49,139 nucleotides of DNA from Pelagibacterium sediminicola (lineage in GTDB: Bacteria > Pseudomonadota > Alphaproteobacteria > Rhizobiales > Devosiaceae), in the NCBI RefSeq assembly GCF_003390885.1, contig NZ_QMEL01000013.1:1-49139 (forward strand). The letters are read 5' to 3'. Numbering within the stretch: the first letter of the stretch is position 1; each line of letters starts with the position of its first letter. Shown here piece by piece: positions 25,308-32,645 of this stretch. The translations under genes and the position numbers were made by a program. The notes beneath the pieces are model-generated. The model saw only the letters and a program-made list of their open reading frames with translations. It made no database searches and had not been told where the DNA came from.

Positions 25308-25335
25308 GATGGCTGGTGCCACGGCGCCAGCCATC
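25308..25335 (+). terminator. Intercistronic hairpin after binding-protein gene 1
   Basis: GATGGCTGG and CCAGCCATC form a 9-bp perfect stem whose interior (TGCCACGGCG) can pair further. No U-tract follows, so this is more likely an mRNA 3'-end stabiliser or attenuator that lets the binding protein be made in excess over membrane components. Confidence 0.55.
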
Positions 25336-25393
25336 AATTCCAATGAATGAAGCAGTTCGTGCGGAACCAAAGCCGGCACGACAAGGAGGAGTT

Positions 25394-26509
25394 ATGTCTG
25401 ATTTCAGAAGAGCGCTGTTCGGGTCCATCGCCGCAGGGTTCGCACTTTCCGCCTCGACCGTTGCGGCACAGGATGGATTCGATCTCGACGCAATCATAGA
25501 AGCTGCGCGTACCGAGCCCGCGATAACGGTCTATGCTGTCACTGGAAAAATCGTGGAGACAGCCGCGGCCTTTACGGAAAAATATGGCGTCGCAGCCGAA
25601 GGCCGTAAGGTCAACGAAGCCGATCAGATCGAGCTTTTGATCCGCGAAAGCCAGTCGGGCAACGTCGTTGGGGATGTCTCCGTTGCCGCGGACGTTGCAG
25701 CCATTGCCGCCCAACTCACGCCCACTCGCATCGTCGAGAGTTGGGTGCCGGGCGATATTGAGGCGAAAATCGCTCCCGAATGGCGTGATCCGCTGGTGCT
25801 GGTCAACGACCCCCACGTCTTTACGTATAACACCGAAATCAATCAGACCTGCCCCGTCACCAATATCTGGCAGTTGACCGAGCCGGAATATGCCCGGAAG
25901 GTCGCCATGCTCGATCCGCTGGTCAAGCCCAATTATGCCGATTGGTTCAACCAGATGGAAATGCATTACGACGGGGCCATGGCCGCCGCATACGAGGCGC
26001 ACTACGGAGCGCCCCTCGAGACCTCCGAGAAAAGCGCCACTGCTGCTTGGGTGCGGGCTTATGCGGAAAACCAGCCGCTTCTGGGGGATTCTTCATCGGT
26101 CGCCGAGGCGATCGGCGCCCCCGGCCAGGACGATCCCTTTTTCGGCATTACCTCGGTCGCCAAATATCGCGATAACGCGGCCAGCGATTTCAAGCTGGGT
26201 CTGTGCGTTGGCATGGAGCCTTTCATCGGCTGGCTCTATCCCGGACCTGGTGTCATCGCGGCCGGAACGGACAGCCCCAATGCAGCCCGCCTGTTCATCC
26301 ATTATCTGCTGACCGAGGAAGGGATCGCGCCGCAGGCCGTGGATGGCAAGATGTCCACCAATTCGGACATAAGCCTCCCGGCCGACGAGCCCTCGGGCAT
26401 CTCTGATCATATGGACCGGTTGATGACGTTCTCGATGGAAACGGCCGAAGCTGATTTCGATGCGCGGCAGGATTGGCAAGATTTCTGGCGCCTGCACTAC
26501 TCGCGCTGA
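25394..26509 (+). CDS. ABC transporter substrate-binding protein, tandem copy 2
   Basis: 371 residues, signal peptide cut near TVAAQ. It aligns with the preceding binding protein from the mature N-terminus (FDLDAIIEAARTEPAITVYA) to the C-terminus (DFDARQDWQDFWRLHYSR); I estimate over half of positions identical. The STGK of copy 1 is VTGK here, and several pocket-side residues differ, so ligand range may differ. The start has a strong AAGGAGGA; a longer frame reaching into copy 1 is rejected. Two binding proteins for one channel suggest two related ligands. Confidence 0.86.
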   Translation: MSDFRRALFGSIAAGFALSASTVAAQDGFDLDAIIEAARTEPAITVYAVTGKIVETAAAFTEKYGVAAEGRKVNEADQIELLIRESQSGNVVGDVSVAADVAAIAAQLTPTRIVESWVPGDIEAKIAPEWRDPLVLVNDPHVFTYNTEINQTCPVTNIWQLTEPEYARKVAMLDPLVKPNYADWFNQMEMHYDGAMAAAYEAHYGAPLETSEKSATAAWVRAYAENQPLLGDSSSVAEAIGAPGQDDPFFGITSVAKYRDNAASDFKLGLCVGMEPFIGWLYPGPGVIAAGTDSPNAARLFIHYLLTEEGIAPQAVDGKMSTNSDISLPADEPSGISDHMDRLMTFSMETAEADFDARQDWQDFWRLHYSR

Positions 26510-26518
26510 CAGGGCATT

Positions 26519-26561
26519 GGGACGCCGCTCCTGCCATCGGCCTCGAAGCGGGCGGCGTCCC
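26519..26561 (+). terminator. Intercistronic hairpin after binding-protein gene 2
   Basis: GGGACGCCGC and GCGGCGTCCC form a perfect 10-bp GC-rich stem with a 23-base loop, between the second binding-protein gene and the IMPase-like gene. No U-tract is present. Like the hairpin after copy 1, it probably reduces read-through or stabilises the upstream message. Confidence 0.55.
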
Positions 26562-26632
26562 TACCCAAAACCGCACCCGGCGGCTTCGCTGCCGGATGCC
26601 AATACGAAGCCCGAAAAAAGGAGCCTTAGACC

Positions 26633-27457
26633 ATGTCAGCAATAGTGCAGCCCGCGACCAGAACTCCGGCCCTGAGCGATGCGGCGCTCGACAGCCGCCA
26701 TCGTGCGCTCAAGGATCTTGTCCGTGAAGCCGGAGGTATCGCACAGCAGGCATTTGAGGCCAGCTCGGGCGGCTATGAGATGAAGGGACCCCAGGATTTC
26801 CTGACCGAGACCGATGCCGCGGTGGAAAAATTCATCCGCGACCGGCTCGCAACGCTATTCCCCGAAGACGGTTTTGTGGGAGAAGAATCCGGTTCTGCTC
26901 CGGGTGATATCGTCTGGGTGGTCGATCCGATCGATGGGACCGCCAATTTTGCGCGCCGCATTCCCCATTATTGCATTTCCATCGCACTCGCGGCGCACGA
27001 TGAGGTTCTACTCGGGGCGATTTATGACCCTGTCCATGATGAGCTCTATTTCGCGCGAAAGGGCAGGGGGGCAACGCGCAACGGATCGCCGATTTCGGTC
27101 TCGGGAGTCACCGATCCACAGATGGCCTGCGTCGAGATGGGATGGTCGGTGCGCATTTCTAACGCGACCTATCTGGACGTTTTCAGCAAGATACTTGCTG
27201 CCGGTGTCAATATCCGTCGGGCAGCGACCGGCGCGCTCGGACTTGCCTATGTCGCGGATGGGCGCTCGGACGCTTATGCCGAATTGCACATGCATCCCTG
27301 GGATTGCCTCGCCGGACTTCTTCTGGTGCGTGAGGCTGGAGGCAAGGTCTGCGACTACCTGGGCGTGGACTGGCGGGAAGAGGGAGGCGGGGTGCTGGCT
27401 GCCGCGCCGGGATTGGCCGGCCTCATGAGCGAAGCGACGGGGATCGTCTGCCGATAA
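26633..27457 (+). CDS. Inositol-monophosphatase-family phosphatase
   Basis: 274 residues of the IMPase/FBPase metal-dependent phosphatase family. The metal and catalytic motifs are complete: GEE at 83-85, DPIDGTANF at 98-106, and WDCLAGLLLVREAGG near residue 222. No signal peptide is visible, so it acts in the cytoplasm. Such enzymes remove phosphate from inositol 1-phosphate, and others act on histidinol phosphate, PAP or sugar phosphates. Being last in an importer operon argues for action on the imported compound. AGGAG is placed upstream. It converges with the LacI gene seven bases away. Confidence 0.9.
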   Translation: MSAIVQPATRTPALSDAALDSRHRALKDLVREAGGIAQQAFEASSGGYEMKGPQDFLTETDAAVEKFIRDRLATLFPEDGFVGEESGSAPGDIVWVVDPIDGTANFARRIPHYCISIALAAHDEVLLGAIYDPVHDELYFARKGRGATRNGSPISVSGVTDPQMACVEMGWSVRISNATYLDVFSKILAAGVNIRRAATGALGLAYVADGRSDAYAELHMHPWDCLAGLLLVREAGGKVCDYLGVDWREEGGGVLAAAPGLAGLMSEATGIVCR

Positions 27458-27464
27458 GGGGATG

Positions 27465-28496
27465 TCAGCGCGGTCTTACCGTCTTGCGCCAGACCGGTTT
27501 CACCTGGAACCGGACGGGCTCCTGTACGGCGTGGACCGGGCTGTGGTTTCCGATGAGGTTGACGATGTGGTCGGCGATCTGGTCGATCGGCTGGCGGAAG
27601 GTGGTCAATTCGTAGGACGACCATCCGGCCTGTTCGATATCGTCGAAACCCACGACGCAAAGTTCCTCGGGCACCGCAAGGCCGAACTCGTTCCGCGCCG
27701 CGTCGAGAAATCCGCACGCCAAAAGGTCCGTTACGCAGAAAATGCCGTCGGGCCGGTCGCCTCTGCTCAGGACCTGCCGCGCGGCCTCGACCCCCGAAGC
27801 ATAAGCGGTCGGCCCCCAGCGGATGACGCTGGCATCGATGCCAGATTCCTGCGCCGCTGCAACGAACGCTTTTTCGCGCGCGGAAAGCGATGCCGATCCA
27901 ACGGCCGAAGCGATGACTGCCAGCTTCCGGCACCCGGCCCGCATGAGCATGTCGAAAGCCTGGCGGGCCGCTGTGCGGTTGTTGACGACGATGGTTTCCG
28001 GTCCGGGAACCGGATCGTCACGGTTGACAAGAATGACGTGCTGGCCGTTGTTGATACAGGTCTCGATCAGCGAAGCTGCGGGCTGTCCAGAAAGTACGAT
28101 CGTTGCGTCGGCGCGGTAGTGAAGCGTCTGGCGCAAGGCGGATTCGACGCTGGCATTCTCGCCCGAGGAGTTGATGACCATGGCGACCTTGTTGGCCGCC
28201 TGCAGGCGCCGGGTCAGCGCCTCGATCATCGCGGACTGATAGGGCGTATTCAGGTCGGTCACGATCAGCGAGATGATGTTGCTGTTGTCCCGGATCAGCC
28301 CACGCGCCAGATGATTGACGTGATACCCCAGTTCCTCGGCCGCTTCGAGGACGCGCTTGCGGGTGGCAGGCGAAACGCTCGCTCCTGTGGTAAAAGTCCG
28401 GGAGACGGCGGAGCGCGATACGCCGGCGCGCTGGGCGACATGCTGGGCGCTGACGAAAGATTTCCCGTGCGATCTGGGCGGTCTGTCCTGCTTCAT
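27465..28496 (-). CDS. LacI-family transcriptional regulator
   Basis: About 343 residues. The N-terminal headpiece (VSAQHVAQRAGVSRSAVSRT, then hinge-proximal EAAEELGYHVNHLARGL) is classic LacI. The rest is a periplasmic-binding-protein-like effector domain starting at NIISLIVTDLNTPYQ. I placed the start at the ATG just before the headpiece. The open frame runs 62 codons further upstream but would cross two operator-like sites and lacks a ribosome binding site. TTGCACA-GG-TGTGC sites in its own promoter and between the two importers suggest autoregulation and control of both transport operons. The inducer is probably the imported compound or its product. Confidence 0.88.
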   Translation of the reverse strand: MKQDRPPRSHGKSFVSAQHVAQRAGVSRSAVSRTFTTGASVSPATRKRVLEAAEELGYHVNHLARGLIRDNSNIISLIVTDLNTPYQSAMIEALTRRLQAANKVAMVINSSGENASVESALRQTLHYRADATIVLSGQPAASLIETCINNGQHVILVNRDDPVPGPETIVVNNRTAARQAFDMLMRAGCRKLAVIASAVGSASLSAREKAFVAAAQESGIDASVIRWGPTAYASGVEAARQVLSRGDRPDGIFCVTDLLACGFLDAARNEFGLAVPEELCVVGFDDIEQAGWSSYELTTFRQPIDQIADHIVNLIGNHSPVHAVQEPVRFQVKPVWRKTVRPR

Positions 28497-28533
28497 CCTG
28501 TTCGTCGCCGCGTTCCTGTCTGTGAACGGCACA

Positions 28534-28549
28534 TTGCACAGGTGTGCGG
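28534..28549. promoter_or_regulatory. LacI-type operator, variant, next to lacI-type start
   Basis: TTGCACAGGTGTGCGG matches the perfect palindrome at 14 of 16 positions. It lies about 40 bp before the LacI ATG on the minus strand, where it would block expression of the regulator itself. Confidence 0.6.
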
Positions 28550-28584
28550 TAACTGCAAGAAGGGAACGCTGCATCACGGCTCTG

Positions 28585-28613
28585 TTGACCGCTTTGCACA
28601 GGTGTGCAACGAT
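28585..28613 (+). promoter_or_regulatory. Promoter with perfect LacI-type operator in spacer
   Basis: TTGCACAGGTGTGCAA at 28594-28609 is identical to the site at 20949. A -35-like TTGACC stands at 28585-28590, and a weak -10 (AACGAT) would fall 17 bp downstream at 28608-28613. The operator would then occupy the promoter spacer, a classical repression position, for the phosphatase operon on the plus strand. The -10 is poor, so promoter placement is less sure than the operator. Confidence 0.6.
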
Positions 28614-28702
28614 TGCTGGAGGCGCTGCATGAGGAGACCGGCATCGCTCCGATGTGCGTCCATCCCGCACGCCCATTTCCATACCCGAGAAGAGACGACT
28701 GC

Positions 28703-29305
28703 ATGGCCCAGACTGCCCCCCGTTACGACCGCCCCGATATCAGCCTCATCGCTACCGAAGTGGGAAAGGACAGGATTTCGCTCTTTATCGGGGGGTCGGA
28801 TGGGGCGCGCGATCTGGATCTGTTGCGTGAAAACGGCATCACCACGGTGATCAACTGCGCGGTCAATCTTGATTTCAACTATGTTCTCGACCCCGTCCTC
28901 GATGCGGAGCCCGGCAAGGTGGCGACCGGGCATGGCGCCCTTCGCGCCTACAAGATCGGGCTGATAGACGGCGACGGCAATCCGGGCAGGATGATGCTGG
29001 CGGGCTATTACATTCTCGACGGTGCCCTCAACCAGCGCATGCCCGAACGCCCGAGCTACCCTCATCGGGAGCGCGGCAACGTGCTTGTCCATTGCCGAGG
29101 CGGCCGCAGCCGCTCCGTTGCCCTTGTCGCGCTCTATCTCGCCAAGAACCAGCCGCATCTGTTTCCCACCTTCGAGGATGCGCTGGCCCATGTGCGCGAG
29201 CGGCGCGAACTGCGCCGGGACGAGTGGTTTGAAACCCCCAAGCCGATGCTGATCGACGCCGCCAAACGCGCATCCGAGGCCATAGATCTGCTGGAGGGCC
29301 GCTGA
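28703..29305 (+). CDS. Dual-specificity/PTP-type phosphatase (CX5R)
   Basis: 200 residues. The signature VHCRGGRSRS (Cys131, Arg137) is the phosphate-binding loop of cysteine phosphatases, and Asp89 or Asp91 in IGLIDGDGN is a candidate general acid. The fold resembles dual-specificity phosphatases; relatives of this loop type hydrolyse phosphotyrosine, phosphoinositides or inositol phosphates. No signal peptide is present, so it is cytoplasmic. The frame extends upstream across the operator, but the ATG used follows an AGAGA stretch and begins the conserved part. It opens a three-gene operon with a Na/Pi transporter and a metallophosphoesterase. Confidence 0.82.
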   Translation: MAQTAPRYDRPDISLIATEVGKDRISLFIGGSDGARDLDLLRENGITTVINCAVNLDFNYVLDPVLDAEPGKVATGHGALRAYKIGLIDGDGNPGRMMLAGYYILDGALNQRMPERPSYPHRERGNVLVHCRGGRSRSVALVALYLAKNQPHLFPTFEDALAHVRERRELRRDEWFETPKPMLIDAAKRASEAIDLLEGR

Positions 29306-29324
29306 AATCGACTCGACGCTGGTT

Positions 29325-30959
29325 TTGATCGAACTGCTTGGTGCTGGCGCGCTGCTCATATGGGGGTTGCGTCTTATCAAGACGGGCATGCTGCGCGCCT
29401 TCGGCGTTTCGCTGCGCTACTGGATCGGCAAAAGCACCAGAAACCGCGTGTGGGCGGTGTTCGTCGGGATGCTGGCGACCCTTGCGGTCCAGTCCAGCAC
29501 GGCGACTGCGGTCATCACCGCGTCGTTTGCCGCGCGGGATCTCGTCTCCGGCATCATGGCGCAAGCCATCATGCTCGGTGCCAATATCGGCACGAGCCTT
29601 GCTGCCGTCATCCTCACGCTCGATCTTCACTGGCTTTCGCCGGTCCTGATCCTTGTCGGCGTAATATCCTTCAATCGCAGCCGTTATGCCATGGGAAAGG
29701 GCATTGGCCGGGCCGTGCTGGGCCTCGGGCTGATGCTTCTGGCGCTGTCGCTCATGGGGGATGCGACCGAGCCGGTCAGAACTTCGGAAACGGTCATCTT
29801 CATTCTCGCCAGCCTCGGCAATGCACCGGTCTTTGCGTTGCTCTTTGCGGCCGGGCTGGCGTTTGCCGCCACCTCCAGCCTGGCGGTCGTGCTGTTCGTG
29901 GTCCTGCTGGGACAAGCCGGGATCATTACGGCTGAGCTGGCGCTGGTGCTGGTGGCCGGCGCCAATCTGGGCGGAGCCCTGCCGCCGTATCTCGCCGTCC
30001 TGCGCGAAGGTGTGGGCGCACGGCGCCTGGCGGCTGCCAACCTCTCAATACGCGCGATCGGCGCCATTGTGCTCACCGCTATGGCGGGGATCATCGCGCC
30101 ATGGATGAGCCGGGTATGGCCCGATACGGGCGACTTGGTACTGGCCGCGCATATCGGATTTTCCGTCGTCCTGCTTGTGGTCTTCCTGCCCGTTCTCGGC
30201 CCCGTCGTGGAGCTGTTCAAAAAGCTCTTTCCCGATGCGGTGGAAGCCGGTTCGGCGCCGCATTATCTCGATGAAAGCGTGCTGACTACGCCTGCGCTCG
30301 CGCTCTCGGCCGCCGCCCGCGAGACGCTGCGGCTCGGCGATATGGTCAGGGAGATGCTCGAAGCGAGCATGGCAGCGCTCAAATCGTCCGATCCGGGCCT
30401 GCGCGATCGCTTGTCGGCGATCGAGAATGACATCGACAGGGTTCACGCGGAGATCAAGATGTATCTTTCGCGCCTCGGACAAGAAGAACTCGACGAAGAG
30501 GATTCGCGGCGGGCTACGGAAATCATGGCCTATGCGGTCAATCTCGAGCATATCGGCGATATCATAGATAGCGGCCTTTCCGAGCTTGCGGCAAAGAAAG
30601 TGCGACGCAAGCTGGCCTTTTCCGAGGAAGGGTTTGCCGAGATCGTTGCGTTCTACGGCCGCACCTTCGAGATTTTCCAGATCGCCCAGTCGGTGTTCCT
30701 GTCGCGTGATCCCGATCTGGCGCGGAAGCTGGCGGGCTGCAAGACCGATGTCAGGCGTCTCGAGGCGGAATCGGCGGAACGGCACCTTGAACGCCTGCGT
30801 GCGCAACGGACCGAGACGGTCGAAACATCCGGGCTCCACCTTGACATTCTACGCGATCTCAAGCGTGTCAATGCGCATCTGATTTCGGTCGCCTATCCAA
30901 TTCTCGACGATATGGGCGCCCTGCGCGAAACGCGCCTGCGGTCGACGCCGGAGGCCTGA
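29325..30959 (+). CDS. Na/Pi cotransporter family protein with PhoU-like domain
   Basis: About 544 residues. The membrane part (residues 1-290) has the two inverted Na/Pi repeats: VQSSTATAV with MLGANIGTS in the first, and ATSSLAVVL with VAGANLGGA in the second. From about 320 on it is a cytoplasmic helical PhoU-like domain. Homologues such as E. coli YjbB can export phosphate, which would suit disposal of phosphate freed by the neighbouring phosphatases. The start is problematic: no ATG or GTG is in frame. TTG is used here, but GGAGGG lies eight bases before an in-frame ATC at 29307, whose product would begin xDSTLVLIELLGAG. Translation is probably coupled to the upstream gene. Confidence 0.87.
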   Translation: MIELLGAGALLIWGLRLIKTGMLRAFGVSLRYWIGKSTRNRVWAVFVGMLATLAVQSSTATAVITASFAARDLVSGIMAQAIMLGANIGTSLAAVILTLDLHWLSPVLILVGVISFNRSRYAMGKGIGRAVLGLGLMLLALSLMGDATEPVRTSETVIFILASLGNAPVFALLFAAGLAFAATSSLAVVLFVVLLGQAGIITAELALVLVAGANLGGALPPYLAVLREGVGARRLAAANLSIRAIGAIVLTAMAGIIAPWMSRVWPDTGDLVLAAHIGFSVVLLVVFLPVLGPVVELFKKLFPDAVEAGSAPHYLDESVLTTPALALSAAARETLRLGDMVREMLEASMAALKSSDPGLRDRLSAIENDIDRVHAEIKMYLSRLGQEELDEEDSRRATEIMAYAVNLEHIGDIIDSGLSELAAKKVRRKLAFSEEGFAEIVAFYGRTFEIFQIAQSVFLSRDPDLARKLAGCKTDVRRLEAESAERHLERLRAQRTETVETSGLHLDILRDLKRVNAHLISVAYPILDDMGALRETRLRSTPEA

Positions 30960-32635
30960 TGAAGCCACATAAGCTCGCCATTATCGCCGATCCCCACTAC
31001 CATGAGGTCTTTCCCGGTTACGGCTTTGCCGGGGTAGAGTTTGAGGGCAGGGCGGGGGCGTGCATTCGCACGCGGGACGATAGCGCCCGCTCCACGCGCA
31101 TCTTCAATGAAAGCTATCTGGCCTTTCCGGCGGCGCTCGATGCCTGTGCCGCTGAGGGTATCCGCACCGTCGTCATTGCAGGCGACCTCACCGATGACGG
31201 TCAAATCGCGACGATGGACGCCGCGCTCGGTGTTCTTGCACGATACGAGGCCGAGCACGGCATGAGGTTCTTTCTCACCCCCGGCAATCACGATGTCTAT
31301 GGCATGAGCGGGCGGCACCACGCCAAGGCGTTCTATGACCGCGATGGCGGCACGACGCTGGTGACGAGCGACCCGGCGCTTGCACAAGGAGAGAAACGGG
31401 TGGTGATCGATCCGGCCATGTTCTGCCGCGCCTATGACGATCTGGCTCCCCTTTGGGCACCATATGGGGTTCAGCGGCGGCCCTCCGATCTTCATTGGGA
31501 GTCGCCCTTTGGAACCGACGATTCCTTTTCCAGCCGCATGTTCGCGATGCGCTCACCCGATGGTTCGGTTACCCATCACCAGCTGGACCTGAGTTATCTC
31601 GTTGAGCCCGAGCAAGGACTTTGGCTGGTTTCGATCGACGCCAATGTTTTTGAGCCTCGAAACGGTTGCCCCGACAATGGGCGAGAGGATGCGTTTGCCG
31701 ATAGCACCGATGCCGGATGGAACGCGCTGGTGCGGCTAAAGCCATTCATCCTCGACTGGCTCACTGACGTCTCCGCGCGGGCCAGATCTCAGGGCAAGGC
31801 GCTGGTGTGCTTTTCGCACTATCCGGTGCTCGATACCTATGACGGCACCACCGTGCAGGAGTGCGAACTGTTCGGCACGACGCAGGCCGTTCGCCGGACG
31901 CCGCATCCGGAGACGGCCCGCACCGTTGCAGGCACGGGGATCGGGATGCATTTTTCGGGTCATCTCCATATCGCCGACACCAACACCATTGCAGCGTGCG
32001 GCCAAAACATCACCAATGTGGCCATTCCATCGCCTGTTGCCTTCCCTCCGGCCTTTGCGGTGGTGGACGCACACGCGAATGGGCTGAGCGTTGACTACAG
32101 GCATCTCGATTTCCAGAATTTTGACGCCTTTTTCCCGTTCTATCGCGAGGATGAGCCTGACAGTGGTTGGACGCAGGCAGATTCTTATGGCGCGTTTCTC
32201 TACGGCCATGTTCGGGAACTGGTCGCTCATCGCTATCTGCCCAGGGAATGGCCGGTCGAGCTGGCGCGCGCCATCGAGGCGCTTTCTGTACAGGATATGT
32301 TCGCGATAGCTGCGCTTGCAATGCCGATCGACCTTGAAGGGGGCCTTCCAGCGGGGCTTACGCATAAGGGGCTTTCGGGCATCGACCTCGTGACCGACTG
32401 GTATGCGGCGCGAAAGGCAAGCGCTCTCGTCAGCCGATACGTCCCGCAAGAGCGGATGGCGCTCTACCGGCGGCTCATCGAGGTCTATTCCGCGGGCCAC
32501 TGGCCCGATCCCTCGTGCCTCCAGTCGCGGCTAAAACTCTTTTTTGAAATGCTGGAGCGGTATATCGGCGCCGAGGATTGCGGGAGCACGGAAGAGGGAC
32601 CGACGGTCGGGCTGAAGGTACCGGTGAAAGCGTAG
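30959..32635 (+). CDS. Metallophosphoesterase (calcineurin-like)
   Basis: 558 residues. All five binuclear-metal motifs of the calcineurin-like superfamily are visible: DPH (Asp11, His13), GDLTDDG (Asp76), GNHDVYG (Asn110, His111), FSHYP and GHLHIAD. The roughly 200-residue C-terminal extension after the GHLH motif is not a domain I recognise. No signal peptide is seen. Class III phosphodiesterases of this fold include GpdQ, which cleaves glycerophosphodiesters, and cyclic-nucleotide enzymes. Its start overlaps the stop of the phosphate transporter (TGATG). In this context it might open an imported phosphodiester such as glycerophosphoinositol before the IMPase-like enzyme acts; that is inference. 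Confidence 0.86.
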   Translation: MKPHKLAIIADPHYHEVFPGYGFAGVEFEGRAGACIRTRDDSARSTRIFNESYLAFPAALDACAAEGIRTVVIAGDLTDDGQIATMDAALGVLARYEAEHGMRFFLTPGNHDVYGMSGRHHAKAFYDRDGGTTLVTSDPALAQGEKRVVIDPAMFCRAYDDLAPLWAPYGVQRRPSDLHWESPFGTDDSFSSRMFAMRSPDGSVTHHQLDLSYLVEPEQGLWLVSIDANVFEPRNGCPDNGREDAFADSTDAGWNALVRLKPFILDWLTDVSARARSQGKALVCFSHYPVLDTYDGTTVQECELFGTTQAVRRTPHPETARTVAGTGIGMHFSGHLHIADTNTIAACGQNITNVAIPSPVAFPPAFAVVDAHANGLSVDYRHLDFQNFDAFFPFYREDEPDSGWTQADSYGAFLYGHVRELVAHRYLPREWPVELARAIEALSVQDMFAIAALAMPIDLEGGLPAGLTHKGLSGIDLVTDWYAARKASALVSRYVPQERMALYRRLIEVYSAGHWPDPSCLQSRLKLFFEMLERYIGAEDCGSTEEGPTVGLKVPVKA

Positions 32636-32645
32636 CGGTTTGGGG

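Noticed and set aside
22890-25379. An 829-codon open frame on the minus strand
   Set aside because: It lies antisense to the permease end, the ATPase and the first binding-protein gene, all with complete motifs and ribosome binding sites. Its translation is rich in His, Arg and Gly with no domain, as expected for a mirror frame in GC-rich coding DNA.
16367-26509. Reading both importers as Fe(III) uptake systems
   Set aside because: The first binding protein lacks the Tyr-Tyr iron ligands, and the genes are tied to phosphatases and a LacI regulator. No Fur-box-like sequence was seen in the shared control region.
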